From assembly GCA_001874335.1 (NCBI GenBank), contig MPDE01000001.1, forward strand, positions 62,001 to 126,000: a stretch of 64,000 bases of DNA. Reading direction: 5' to 3'. Each line of letters begins with the position of its first letter. The stretch's first letter is position 1. The translations under genes were made by a program, and so were the position numbers. The DNA is from Bacteroidetes bacterium MedPE-SWsnd-G2. GTDB lineage: Bacteria > Bacteroidota > Bacteroidia > Flavobacteriales > Flavobacteriaceae. The notes below the pieces were generated by a model. The model saw only the letters and a list, made by a program, of their open reading frames with translations. It had not been told where the DNA came from and did not search any database. This document shows, piece after piece, positions 7,865 to 16,775 of the stretch.

Positions 7865-9751
7865 ATGACAAAAGGAAATATTAATGTATCTGTAGAGAAT
7901 ATTTTTCCACTGATTAAAAAATTCTTGTATAGTGACCACGAAATATTTTTACGTGAACTTATCAGTAATGCTACCGATGCTACATTAAAGTTAAAGCATC
8001 TTTCAAACATAGGAGAAGCCAAAATTGAATATGGCAATCCACAAATTGAAATTAAAGTTGATAAAGAAGGAAAGAAACTTCATATCATTGACCAAGGTTT
8101 AGGAATGACTGCTGACGAAGTTGAAAAATATATCAACCAAGTAGCTTTCTCTGGGGCTGAAGAGTTTTTAGACCAATACAAAGATTCTGCTAAAGATTCT
8201 GGAATTATAGGTCATTTTGGTTTAGGATTTTACTCTGCGTTTATGGTTGCTGACCAAGTAGAAATTATCACTAAATCTTTTAAAGACGAACCTGCTGCAC
8301 ATTGGACTTGTGATGGTTCTCCAGAATTCACTTTAACTGAAGCTGATAAAACAGACCGAGGAACAGAAATCATACTACATATAGCAGAAGATTCGACTGA
8401 GTTTTTAGAAGATTCTAAAATCAGTGAGTTACTTTTAAAGTATAACAAGTTTATGCCTGTTCCAATTAAATTCGGAACTAAAGAAGAAGCTTTACCATTG
8501 CCAGAGGATGCTGCAGAAGATGCTAAACCTGAAATGATTACGGTTGACAATGTTATCAACAACCCTAATCCAGCTTGGACAAAACAACCATCTGAATTAG
8601 AAGATGAAGATTACAAATCGTTTTACCGCGAGTTGTATCCAATGCAATTTGAAGAGCCGTTATTCAACATACACCTAAATGTAGATTACCCGTTTAATTT
8701 AACTGGTATTTTATATTTCCCAAAAATGACGAATGATATGAGCATACAAAAGGACAAAATCCAATTGTATCAAAATCAAGTATTCGTTACTGACAATGTT
8801 GAAGGTATTGTACCTGAATTCTTAACCATGTTAAGAGGTGTAATTGATTCTCCAGACATTCCGTTAAACGTTTCTCGTTCTTATTTGCAAGCTGATGGCG
8901 CTGTTAAAAAAATATCATCATACATTTCTCGTAAAGTAGCTGATAAATTAAAGAGCTTATTCAACACTAACAGAGAAGACTTTGAAGCTAAATGGAATGA
9001 CATTAAAATTGTTATTGAATACGGGATGCTTTCTGATGAGAAATTTTTTGATAAAGCAGAAGCCTTTGCATTATACCCTACTGTAGACAATACATATTAT
9101 ACTTTTGAAGAATTAAATAATAGAATTAAAGCAAATCAAACAGACAAGGATGATAAACTTGTAATTCTTTATGCTTCAAATGCAGATGAGCAACACAGTT
9201 ATATTCAAGCGGCTAAGGATAAAGGATACGAGGTATTACTATTAGATTCTCCTATCATAAGTCACTTAATGCAAAAATTAGAAACTTCTAAAGAGAATAT
9301 CACATTTACTCGTGTTGATGCAGATCATATCGACAATTTAATTAAGAAAGATGACACTGTAATTTCAAAATTAACTGAAGAACAAAAAGCAGAATTAGAC
9401 ACTTTATTAAAAGAAGTTGTACCTGCTGATAAATTTACGGTTCAAATAGAATCTATGGACAGTGAAGCTGCTCCATTTATGATTACGCAACCAGAATTTA
9501 TGAGACGTATGAAAGAAATGCAACAAACAGGCGGAGGCGGTATGTTTGGTATGGGTAATATGCCAGAAATGTACAACCTTGTTGTAAACACAAATTCTAA
9601 TTTAATTGGTGAAATTTTAGAAACAAAAACTAAAAAGAAACAAGAACGTTTAATCACTCAAAGTCTTGATTTAGCTCGTCTATCTCAAGGACTTTTAAAG
9701 GGAGAAGAACTGACTAACTTTATTAAAAGAAGTTACGAAATGATAAAGTAA
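7865..9751 (+). CDS. htpG: Molecular chaperone HtpG (Hsp90)
   Basis: This cytosolic ATP-dependent Hsp90 chaperone is 628 residues, the usual length for Bacteroidota. The N-terminal GHKL ATPase carries FLRELISNATDA (ATP/Mg-binding Asn and the catalytic Glu just before it), DQGLGMT near residues 76-82 and IGHFGLGFYSAF near 117-128. The middle and C-terminal dimerisation domains follow. Before the C-terminal part there is a Gly/Met-rich stretch, GGGGMFGMGNMPEM near residue 560. The gene is monocistronic, with its own promoter-like sequence and a terminator at 9772. Confidence 0.97.
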   Translation: MTKGNINVSVENIFPLIKKFLYSDHEIFLRELISNATDATLKLKHLSNIGEAKIEYGNPQIEIKVDKEGKKLHIIDQGLGMTADEVEKYINQVAFSGAEEFLDQYKDSAKDSGIIGHFGLGFYSAFMVADQVEIITKSFKDEPAAHWTCDGSPEFTLTEADKTDRGTEIILHIAEDSTEFLEDSKISELLLKYNKFMPVPIKFGTKEEALPLPEDAAEDAKPEMITVDNVINNPNPAWTKQPSELEDEDYKSFYRELYPMQFEEPLFNIHLNVDYPFNLTGILYFPKMTNDMSIQKDKIQLYQNQVFVTDNVEGIVPEFLTMLRGVIDSPDIPLNVSRSYLQADGAVKKISSYISRKVADKLKSLFNTNREDFEAKWNDIKIVIEYGMLSDEKFFDKAEAFALYPTVDNTYYTFEELNNRIKANQTDKDDKLVILYASNADEQHSYIQAAKDKGYEVLLLDSPIISHLMQKLETSKENITFTRVDADHIDNLIKKDDTVISKLTEEQKAELDTLLKEVVPADKFTVQIESMDSEAAPFMITQPEFMRRMKEMQQTGGGGMFGMGNMPEMYNLVVNTNSNLIGEILETKTKKKQERLITQSLDLARLSQGLLKGEELTNFIKRSYEMIK

Positions 9752-9771
9752 TCACATGATTACCAAACACT

Positions 9772-9798
9772 AAAGCCTCTATTTTTAGAGGCTTTTTT
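9772..9798 (+). terminator. Intrinsic terminator of htpG
   Basis: A 10-bp stem AAAGCCTCTA/TAGAGGCTTT with a 4-nt loop and six or more Ts lies 20 bp past the htpG stop. Confidence 0.9.
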
Positions 9799-9859
9799 GG
9801 TTTCTAATTGTACTATATTAAATAATAAGCCGTTATTGTTTCATTAAAATCTTACATCT

Positions 9860-10453
9860 ATGAAAACCATTTTAAAAGTTGCCGTATTAAGTATTTCAAT
9901 CTTTTGTGCGTTTGCATTTTACCCAAATCACAAAACAAAAACTGTTGTAATTGATGTTGGCCACGGTGGTAAAGACCATGGCGCTCAAGTTGGAGACATT
10001 AATGAAAAAGACATTACGCTTGCAGTTGCAAAACAATTGCAGCTACTAATTACTTCAGAAAACATCAATCTTATAATTGAAAGTACTGCAGATGATTACA
10101 CATCTCTAAAAGATAGAGTTACAAAAATTAATAGCTATCAGCCAGATTTATTGATTTCACTTCACGTAGGCGATTACTATGATAACAGTAAAAGAGGAAT
10201 AGAAGCTTTTTATTTTAAGAATGAAAAATTTGAAACCTCCTCAATTAAGGCAGCTCAACAATTACTTAAAAATGCACCCAAACAATTAGAGGACTCGGGC
10301 CTAAATGAAGCAAATTTCTATCTCCTAAAAAACAGTAAAACGCCAGCAGTTTTATTGAACTTAGGCTATCTTTCAAACCCTGAAGATGTAGATTTTATTA
10401 CTTCAGAATATGGACAAAAGAAAATAGCTAAGGCTATATTAAAAAGTTTGTAA
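9860..10453 (+). CDS. N-acetylmuramoyl-L-alanine amidase fold (Amidase_3), atypical active site
   Basis: The 197-residue exported protein (hydrophobic N-terminal 20 residues) has the Amidase_3 zinc-amidase fold. The three zinc ligands are present: His35 (DVGHGGKDHGA), Glu49 (NEKD) and His102 (SLHVGD). The family's catalytic Glu lies in the late V-E-x-G-(F/Y)-(L/I)-S-N motif. Here the motif reads LLNLGYLSNPED with Asn167 in place of Glu. The protein could therefore bind peptidoglycan or regulate other amidases rather than cleave, or use another residue. It is followed by its own terminator and not obviously part of an operon. Confidence 0.82.
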   Translation: MKTILKVAVLSISIFCAFAFYPNHKTKTVVIDVGHGGKDHGAQVGDINEKDITLAVAKQLQLLITSENINLIIESTADDYTSLKDRVTKINSYQPDLLISLHVGDYYDNSKRGIEAFYFKNEKFETSSIKAAQQLLKNAPKQLEDSGLNEANFYLLKNSKTPAVLLNLGYLSNPEDVDFITSEYGQKKIAKAILKSL

Positions 10454-10475
10454 ACAAATAACTGTCAATAATATA

Positions 10476-10510
10476 AAAACCGATTTAGCATATTCTAAAT
10501 CGGTTTTCTT
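10476..10510 (+). terminator. Intrinsic terminator after the amidase-fold gene
   Basis: A 13-bp perfect stem (AAAACCGATTTAG/CTAAATCGGTTTT) with a 6-nt loop lies 22 bp after the stop codon. Confidence 0.85.
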
Positions 10511-10536
10511 ATTTTTAAGATAATTTGAAAACTATA

Positions 10537-11028
10537 ATGAAACACATAGAACAAATTATTTCAACCCTCGAATTACAACCTCATCCTGAAGGCGGTTTTT
10601 ATAAAGAAACTTATAGACATTCTCAAATAACTACTAGTTCGGAAACTAAAAACGAAAGAAATTTAGGAACAGCTATTTATTTTCTTCTAACCTCTGAAAA
10701 CTTTTCAGCCTTTCATAGAATTAAGCAAGATGAAATTTGGCATTTTTATAGTGGCTCTACCTTGCATTTACATATTTTGAATAAAAACGGCAATTATAAT
10801 TTAGTTAAAATTGGTAATGACCTTCAAAATGGTGAAGTGCCACAATATTGCGTTAACTCTGGCGATTGGTTTGCCGCCGAAATACCTTCTAACGATAGCT
10901 ATGCTTTGGTTGGTTGCACCGTAATTCCTGGGTTTGATTTCAGGGATTTTGAACTTGCTAGTTTCAATCAGTTGACAAAGCTATATCCTAAAAACTCAGC
11001 TTTAATCAAAAAATTAACAAGGTCTTGA
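10537..11028 (+). CDS. DUF985-type cupin domain protein (Cupin_5)
   Basis: The protein is a 163-residue cupin barrel of the DUF985/YML079-like group, with PHPEGGFYKETYRH near the N-terminus, FHRIKQDEIWHFYSG in the middle and a GCTVIPGFDFRDFELA end. Such proteins resemble sugar epimerases and isomerases in structure, but no activity is assigned to most. I chose the ATG at 10537 over a TTG four codons upstream because it is a standard start. The next gene (FUSC) begins 13 bp after the stop, so the two may be co-transcribed. Confidence 0.85.
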   Translation: MKHIEQIISTLELQPHPEGGFYKETYRHSQITTSSETKNERNLGTAIYFLLTSENFSAFHRIKQDEIWHFYSGSTLHLHILNKNGNYNLVKIGNDLQNGEVPQYCVNSGDWFAAEIPSNDSYALVGCTVIPGFDFRDFELASFNQLTKLYPKNSALIKKLTRS

Positions 11029-11041
11029 AACACTAACAACT

Positions 11042-13288
11042 ATGGTAAAAGAACAACTTCAAGCCTTTAAGTTATTTTTAAAAAGTGCAAACTTCTATAG
11101 AAGTATTATTTTAACTATTGCGGTTGTTATCCCCTTAAGCGTATTATATATCCAACCCAGTTTCATCTTTAGTGTTTCCATATCAATCGGTGCTTTTATA
11201 GTTGGGATAAGTGATATACCAGGCAACTTAAAACATAAATTATTAAGTATTATCAGTGCCAGTGTTTTGGGCATGTTCACCACACTTTTTATTCTATTAG
11301 TTAAACCAAATTTTCAATTATTAATTGCAACAATCGCCATTCTTTCTTTTGGTTTATCCTTACTCGCAGTTTACGGATTTAGAGGATCCTTAATTGGATT
11401 CTCGGGTCTAATTGCTCTTGTAATGGCTTTGGGACTTAGTAGTTTTCAATCGGATGAAATCTATTTTCATGTGCTTTTTATGGGATTAGGAGGCCTCTGG
11501 TATTTGCTGGTTTCTATTTTGTTTTACAAAATCTCACCTAAAAAAGATGAAGATCAGTTTTTATATGACACTCTAAACTTAACAGGTGACTACCTTAAAA
11601 CTCGAAGTAAATTACTGCTTGCTGATAGTAATAGACAAGAACACAGAAATACCTTGTTGGTATTAGAGTCTCAACTTAATGAAAAACATGAAGCGCTTCG
11701 CGAATTACTTCTAAACAATAGAAAATTTAAAAGTCGTACCAAAATTGATGAAAAACGACTTTTACTTTTAATGGCCTTGGTTGATAGTTTAGAACTTGCC
11801 ATTGCTAATGGATTAGATTATGACGCATTCGATTCCCTTTTCAAAGATCATCAGCAAGTTTTAATTCCATTTAAAAATGTAAACCTGGTGTTTGGAGACT
11901 ACTTGCACAAATTGGCAGATGTACATTTTAATGGCGCCAAATTACCCTCAAAATCAAGTCTTATAAAAGTTCTATCTGAAGCTCAAGAAAGTATTCAAGA
12001 GTATTTAAAAACGCATCCGCTACCAGATAGTAGAAATGCGGCATTATTATTAACCAACTTATACGATTATCAATCTGCACAATTAGAAGAGCTAAGAACT
12101 TTAAGACGAATCTTATCTGACGAGAAAGTAGCGTTTAAGCTTGAATTCACTTCTAAAGAAAGTCAACAGTTTATTACTCAGCAAGAATATTCGATTAAAC
12201 GAATTACCAACAACCTAACGCTTAAATCTCCAATTTTCAGACATGCATTGAGATTGTCTATAGCATTATCGCTTTCTTATCTCTTTGGGCACTTTATAGA
12301 GATTGTCAATAACTATTGGATTGCCTTAACTGTAATAGTAATCATGAGACCAAACTACGGCTTAACCAAGAGCAGATCTATTCATAGAATATGGGGCACA
12401 TTAGCGGGAGCCCTTGTTGCCGTAGGGATTATTTTAATAACCCAAAACATTTATATCTATATAGGTCTGGCAATTATTTCCATGATGTTTGCTTTTGCCC
12501 TTATTCAGCAAAATTTCAGATCTTCAGCTGCTTTTATAACTCTAACTGTAGTTTTTGTTTTTGCCCTTATAGAACCAAACGCTTTTTTAATCATCCAATA
12601 TCGTGTTATAGACACTTTAATTGGTGTTGCTTTTGCTTTTGGATGCAGTTACTTATTGTGGCCACATTGGGAAGTAAAAAACATGAATCTTCTTATCACT
12701 GAAGCCATTAAAGGAAACATCAAATATTTAAACAGTACGCTACTAATCTATGAAGATTTTAAAGTCCATCAAACGGCATTTAAGGTGTCAAGAAAAGATT
12801 CATTTGTAGCAATGAGTAACCTAAGTTCTGGCATACAACGATTAGCACAAGACCCCAAATCTAAACAACAAGATTTTGAATTATTTTATGAAATGGTAAC
12901 CCTTAATCAAACCACTCAATCTGCAATTGCATCATTAGGGCAATTTATTCAGAATCACAAAACTTCTGAAGTTTCAAAGTCGTTTCATATTTTCATCGAT
13001 TTCATTACTCATCAGTTACAAGAAGCCGTTTCTGCACTTAATCATGAAAATAATTCAGAATTAAAGACTAATTCTGGATTAAAATTAGCTGAACAAGAAT
13101 TACTTGAAGATTACAAAACCTTGGTTGAAATAAGAAATAAAGAACTTTCTCATTCCGATGGAAAAGGTAAAAGCTCGACCTTATCCAAACTGCAAGAAGC
13201 ACACTTGATATACAATCAATTAGTTTGGCTTAAAAACCTAAGTACATCTATCAATCATAAGTCTAAAAGTTTATCAAGTTCATCGTAA
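11042..13288 (+). CDS. FUSC-family inner membrane protein (YccS/YhfK-like)
   Basis: The protein has 748 residues with two clusters of transmembrane helices (about 20-165 and 400-545), each followed by a long hydrophilic helical region. This duplicated layout is characteristic of the fusaric acid resistance/aromatic acid efflux-like family (YccS). The second membrane block holds NNYWIALTVIVIMRPNYG and SIHRIWGTLAGALVAV-type sequence, typical of FUSC domains. Export of aromatic acids is known for some members, but the substrate here is unknown. It lies 13 bp downstream of the cupin gene. Confidence 0.85.
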   Translation: MVKEQLQAFKLFLKSANFYRSIILTIAVVIPLSVLYIQPSFIFSVSISIGAFIVGISDIPGNLKHKLLSIISASVLGMFTTLFILLVKPNFQLLIATIAILSFGLSLLAVYGFRGSLIGFSGLIALVMALGLSSFQSDEIYFHVLFMGLGGLWYLLVSILFYKISPKKDEDQFLYDTLNLTGDYLKTRSKLLLADSNRQEHRNTLLVLESQLNEKHEALRELLLNNRKFKSRTKIDEKRLLLLMALVDSLELAIANGLDYDAFDSLFKDHQQVLIPFKNVNLVFGDYLHKLADVHFNGAKLPSKSSLIKVLSEAQESIQEYLKTHPLPDSRNAALLLTNLYDYQSAQLEELRTLRRILSDEKVAFKLEFTSKESQQFITQQEYSIKRITNNLTLKSPIFRHALRLSIALSLSYLFGHFIEIVNNYWIALTVIVIMRPNYGLTKSRSIHRIWGTLAGALVAVGIILITQNIYIYIGLAIISMMFAFALIQQNFRSSAAFITLTVVFVFALIEPNAFLIIQYRVIDTLIGVAFAFGCSYLLWPHWEVKNMNLLITEAIKGNIKYLNSTLLIYEDFKVHQTAFKVSRKDSFVAMSNLSSGIQRLAQDPKSKQQDFELFYEMVTLNQTTQSAIASLGQFIQNHKTSEVSKSFHIFIDFITHQLQEAVSALNHENNSELKTNSGLKLAEQELLEDYKTLVEIRNKELSHSDGKGKSSTLSKLQEAHLIYNQLVWLKNLSTSINHKSKSLSSSS

Positions 13289-13319
13289 AGCTAAACTGCA
13301 TTTTGATTTTAAATAATGG

Positions 13320-13327
13320 TATCTTTG
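13320..13327 (+). promoter_or_regulatory. -7 promoter element before the DEAD-box gene
   Basis: TATCTTTG matches TAnnTTTG exactly, 18 bp before the ATG. The nearest TTG (13303-13305) is only 14 nt away, shorter than the usual 17-23 spacing, so only the -7 box is convincing. Confidence 0.5.
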
Positions 13328-13345
13328 TCGTTTAGTTGAACACCT

Positions 13346-14581
13346 ATGAGTTTTAAAGATTTAGAATTAAACAAGCCGCTTTTAAGAGCTGTGGCAAATT
13401 TGGGCTATGATGCTCCTACCCTAATACAAGAAAAAACAATTCCGTTAGTTTTGGCTAAAAAAGACATTATTGCCTCTGCCCAAACTGGAACAGGAAAAAC
13501 TGCGGCCTTTGCTCTACCTATAATTCAGCAATTATATCATCTTCATGATTTACCTGCTAAAAAGAAAAAAATCAGAGCTTTAATTGTAAGTCCAACTCGA
13601 GAACTTGCTGTTCAAATTGCTGAAAATTTTGAACAATATGCTGTAAATACTAACCTAAAAACTGCAGTGATTTTTGGAGGAACATCTATGGAACCTCAAC
13701 TAGAGGTTTTAAAATCTGGAATAGACATTCTAATCGCAACTCCTGGTCGATTATTAGATTTACACAAACAAGACTACATAAACCTTGATTACATTGAAAC
13801 CTTGGTTTTAGATGAAGCCGATTTGATGCTTGACATGGGATTTGTTGATGATGTCAAAAAGATAGTGAGGTTATGTCCAACACAAAAACAGACCTTGTTA
13901 TTCTCGGCAACCATTCCTTTTAAAGTAGAACAATTAGCAAGCTCTATTTTAAAATTTCCGCATCGGGTAGAAGTTTCGCCTAACTCTTCAACTTCCAATA
14001 ATGTAAATCAATTTTTATACTATGTTCCTAAAAAAGATAAGGTAGAATTATGTTTGTATCTGCTTAGACAAACCATAAATGGAAGTATAATTATTTTTAG
14101 AAGAACTAAATATGGTGTAGACAAACTGGTTAATTCCTTAGAAAAAAATAATTTTTCTGTCGCTGGTTTACATGGCGACAAATCGCAAAGTGAACGTCAA
14201 AACGCCTTAAATCTATTTAAAAATAAAGAGGTTAAAATTTTAATTGCAACAGATGTAGCAGCCCGTGGAATTGACATTAGCCAATTAGATGCGGTTGTTA
14301 ATTTTGATTTACCTCATATCCCTGAAACTTATGTGCATAGAATTGGGAGAACGGCACGAGCAGGACATACAGGTAACTCATATTCACTTTGTTCGGCTGA
14401 TGAGAAGACCTATGTTACTTCCATTCAAAAGTTAATACATATGCAATTGGATGTGGTTCAAGATCATCCCTATCCTTTAGATCCAAATGCCAAACCTGAA
14501 GTCCATAAAAAGAAAGGTAGTAAATACAAAAAAGGAAGAAAATCTGAAGGTTCAAAGAAGAAGAAAAAACGTTGGTATTAA
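13346..14581 (+). CDS. DEAD-box ATP-dependent RNA helicase (RhlE-like)
   Basis: All helicase motifs are visible in the 411-residue protein: Q motif (YDAPTLIQEKTIP), motif I AQTGTGKT (45-52), Ia PTRELAVQIA, TPGRLLD, motif II DEAD (156-159), motif III SAT, motif V ATDVAARGIDI and motif VI HRIGRTARAG. A short Lys-rich tail replaces the long RGG tails of some relatives and probably gives non-specific RNA binding. Such enzymes remodel RNA during ribosome assembly, mRNA decay and cold adaptation. Confidence 0.95.
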   Translation: MSFKDLELNKPLLRAVANLGYDAPTLIQEKTIPLVLAKKDIIASAQTGTGKTAAFALPIIQQLYHLHDLPAKKKKIRALIVSPTRELAVQIAENFEQYAVNTNLKTAVIFGGTSMEPQLEVLKSGIDILIATPGRLLDLHKQDYINLDYIETLVLDEADLMLDMGFVDDVKKIVRLCPTQKQTLLFSATIPFKVEQLASSILKFPHRVEVSPNSSTSNNVNQFLYYVPKKDKVELCLYLLRQTINGSIIIFRRTKYGVDKLVNSLEKNNFSVAGLHGDKSQSERQNALNLFKNKEVKILIATDVAARGIDISQLDAVVNFDLPHIPETYVHRIGRTARAGHTGNSYSLCSADEKTYVTSIQKLIHMQLDVVQDHPYPLDPNAKPEVHKKKGSKYKKGRKSEGSKKKKKRWY

Positions 14582-14673
14582 ACTCCATTAAAGTTTAAGA
14601 TTTTACGCTGCGAAGACTTGTAATTAATCAGCAAGTTTATCGACTATCCTTTGAGAAATTAACACTTATACAA

Positions 14674-15123
14674 ATGACCTGGAAAGACGTAATTCATTAT
14701 ACTGTAAAAGGTAACCCAAAACCGGATCGAGTGGTTGTAAAAACAGAAGCCGAATGGCAATCACTTTTAACAGAATCACAATACAAAATAACACGATTAA
14801 AAGGCACCGAAAGACCTAATTCTGGCGATTTATGCCACATTTACGAAGCTGGAAAATACGCCTGTGTTTGTTGTGACACTCCCCTTTTTGATTCATCTCA
14901 AAAATTTGATTCGGGTAGTGGATGGCCAAGTTTCACAACGCCCATAAAAGATAATGCCATTAAATATGAAAGAGATGACTCTTTTGGGATGGTTAGAGTT
15001 GAAGTCATGTGCAATACTTGTGAAGGACATTTAGGTCATGTTTTTCCTGATGGTCCAGAACCTACGGGATTAAGATTTTGCATTAATTCGGAATCTATGA
15101 AATTAATAACCAATGACAACTAA
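14674..15123 (+). CDS. msrB: Peptide-methionine (R)-S-oxide reductase
   Basis: MsrB reduces the R form of methionine sulfoxide in proteins. The 149-residue protein has no signal peptide, so it is cytosolic. Zinc ligands are Cys64/Cys67 (CVCC) and Cys113/Cys116 (CNTC). The catalytic Cys136 lies in GLRFCINSESM, and GSGWPSF is the substrate-loop signature. Its stop overlaps the msrA start by 11 bp (the sequence ATGACAACTAA), so the two enzymes for both sulfoxide epimers are translationally coupled. Confidence 0.96.
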   Translation: MTWKDVIHYTVKGNPKPDRVVVKTEAEWQSLLTESQYKITRLKGTERPNSGDLCHIYEAGKYACVCCDTPLFDSSQKFDSGSGWPSFTTPIKDNAIKYERDDSFGMVRVEVMCNTCEGHLGHVFPDGPEPTGLRFCINSESMKLITNDN

Positions 15124-15646
15124 GGAAACTGCCATTTTTGGAGGCGGCTGTTTTTGGTGTACAGAAGCCGTGTTTTTAAATGTAAAAGGTGTAACAGAAG
15201 TTGCTTCAGGCTATAGCGGAGGTAACGCACCTGGTGTACCAACCTATAGAGAAATATGCTCAGGATTAACTGGTCATGCAGAGGTTATTGAACTTACTTT
15301 TGACCCAAGTATAATTTCTTATTCAGAATTACTTTTGATTTTTATGACAACCCATGACCCCACTACACTTAACAGACAAGGTGCAGATGTCGGGACCCAA
15401 TATCGTTCGGTTATATTCTATCAGTCTCAGGTACAAAAAGAAACAGCTCTTGCCGTAATTAAAGAGTTACAGCCATACTTCCAAGATGAAATCGTAACAG
15501 ATGTTAGTGAAGCAACCAAATTTCATAAGGCAGATAAAGAGCACCAAGATTATTACAATTTAAACAAAGGCAATGGGTATTGCACTTTTGTAATTGACCC
15601 AAAATTGGCTAAACTTAAAAAGTTATTTCGGGACAAGCTGAAATAA
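15113..15646 (+). CDS. msrA: Peptide-methionine (S)-S-oxide reductase
   Basis: MsrA reduces the S epimer of methionine sulfoxide. The 177-residue protein has the catalytic motif GGGCFWC (Cys13) near the N-terminus, GYSGG, and the HQDYY-type stretch KEHQDYYNLN. A second Cys (Cys16) follows the catalytic one in GCFWC, where many MsrA have Gly. The start codon lies inside msrB. The stop at 15646 directly abuts the stop of the convergent membrane protein gene with no space for a terminator. Confidence 0.96.
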   Translation: MTTKETAIFGGGCFWCTEAVFLNVKGVTEVASGYSGGNAPGVPTYREICSGLTGHAEVIELTFDPSIISYSELLLIFMTTHDPTTLNRQGADVGTQYRSVIFYQSQVQKETALAVIKELQPYFQDEIVTDVSEATKFHKADKEHQDYYNLNKGNGYCTFVIDPKLAKLKKLFRDKLK

Positions 15647-16063
15647 TTATATGGCTAATTGCTTATTAAAATAATGTTTTAAATAGGATAATTGGGCAAC
15701 CCCAAACACCATTAATATCAATACGCCGTAAATAGCTGTTGTAGAAATATTAAAATTCTGGATTCCTGAATTTATACGATTATCATTAACAATTGAAAGG
15801 TCTAAATTTGAAAACCAATTTAATGACCAACTCGTGTTTGACCATAGAATAAAAAATATTAGTGATAACGCTAAAACTATTAAAACATACTTTATAGACT
15901 TTGGTAATAACGGTTTATAAGTCGTAACCAAAGATGGTTGTTTTGCCGTTTCTAATTGTGCCATTACCAATTTCGTAAAATCTACCGATGGTTGATCTAA
16001 TGATACATCTTTCATCATATTATCAACAAACCTACCCATTTTTATATCCTCATTATTTTCCAT
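15647..16063 (-). CDS. Membrane protein co-encoded with ECF sigma; putative anti-sigma
   Basis: The 138-residue protein has a roughly 60-residue N-terminal cytoplasmic-like region followed by two transmembrane helices (about 55-75 and 108-128). It has no domain I recognise. It overlaps the ECF sigma factor gene by 11 bp (start inside the sigma 3' end) and so is translationally coupled to it, the usual arrangement for a membrane-bound anti-sigma factor. The function is inferred from position, since no zinc-binding HxxxCxxC motif is visible. Its 3' end abuts the msrA stop. Confidence 0.6.
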   Translation of the reverse strand: MENNEDIKMGRFVDNMMKDVSLDQPSVDFTKLVMAQLETAKQPSLVTTYKPLLPKSIKYVLIVLALSLIFFILWSNTSWSLNWFSNLDLSIVNDNRINSGIQNFNISTTAIYGVLILMVFGVAQLSYLKHYFNKQLAI

Positions 16064-16631
16064 ACTGCTCTATTAAATCTGGTTCTAATTGATTTTTTAA
16101 AATCTCTCCTAATCGCTTTCTTATTCTGAACAATTTTACCTTTACATTATTAGACTTTAATCCAACTATCTCACCTATTTCGTCTAAAGATAATTCTTCA
16201 AAGTAATATAATGTAATTAATGCAGCTTCGTCTTCAGGCAATTTAAAAATACATTCTTTAATAACTACATTTCGTTCTTTTTTTTCAATACCATCTAAAA
16301 TACCATCAACAGATATTACTTTATGCTCGGTATACTCATCAATAGCTCTAAGAACGTCATCCTTTTTATTCTTCTTAATCCTATCTAAACAAGCATGATA
16401 AGTGATTTTATAAATCCATGTTGAAAATTTAGAATCGCCTTTAAACTTATTCAAATTCTTATAAGCTTTTATAAAAGCATCCTGAGAAACCTCTTCAGCT
16501 TCCTCTTTATGCTTCAATACTCTCAAAGCCAATGTAAACACCAACGCCTTATAACGATCTACAAGTATAGCAAAGGCATTACTATCCCCTTGTAATATTC
16601 TATTAATGTATTCTTGATCATTGATGGTCAT
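16053..16631 (-). CDS. ECF RNA polymerase sigma factor (sigma-70 family)
   Basis: The 192-residue protein has region 2 (DRYKALVFTLALRVL and the EEAEEVSQDAFIKAY helix; the 2.4-like FSTWIYKITYHACLDRIK near 70-85) and region 4 (ITLYYFEELSLDEIGEIVGL and VKVKLFRIRKRL near 139-174). There is no region 3, as expected for an ECF sigma. It is followed with overlap by a two-helix membrane protein that may hold it inactive. Its promoter (16639-16668) matches that of the divergent gene, suggesting autoregulation. The deduced transcription start is within a few bases of the ATG, so the mRNA may be leaderless. Confidence 0.93.
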   Translation of the reverse strand: MTINDQEYINRILQGDSNAFAILVDRYKALVFTLALRVLKHKEEAEEVSQDAFIKAYKNLNKFKGDSKFSTWIYKITYHACLDRIKKNKKDDVLRAIDEYTEHKVISVDGILDGIEKKERNVVIKECIFKLPEDEAALITLYYFEELSLDEIGEIVGLKSNNVKVKLFRIRKRLGEILKNQLEPDLIEQYGK

Positions 16632-16638
16632 ATATAGG

Positions 16639-16668
16639 TATGACTTGATTGTTAGGTGGCAGGTTACA
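16639..16668 (-). promoter_or_regulatory. ECF-type promoter of the sigma gene
   Basis: On the minus strand, TGTAACC (16668-16662), exactly 17 nt, then GTCATA (16644-16639). The same TGTAACC-N17-GTCATA occurs in the opposite direction at 16703-16732. The AAC and GTC cores match the general ECF -35 and -10 pattern. This is not the housekeeping TAnnTTTG type. Confidence 0.7.
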
Positions 16669-16702
16669 CAATTCTGAAAAAATATTTTTTTTTCTAAAAA
16701 TA

Positions 16703-16732
16703 TGTAACCGCATTCAATAGTTTGTCGTCATA
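16703..16732 (+). promoter_or_regulatory. ECF-type promoter of the divergent membrane gene
   Basis: TGTAACC (16703-16709), 17 nt, GTCATA (16727-16732), preceded by an A/T tract. Spacing and both boxes are identical to the sigma gene's own promoter on the other strand. The leader to the ATG at 16776 would be about 35 nt. Confidence 0.7.
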
Positions 16733-16775
16733 GACTATGAACACATTAAATTTAATCATTAAAAAACAAATAATT

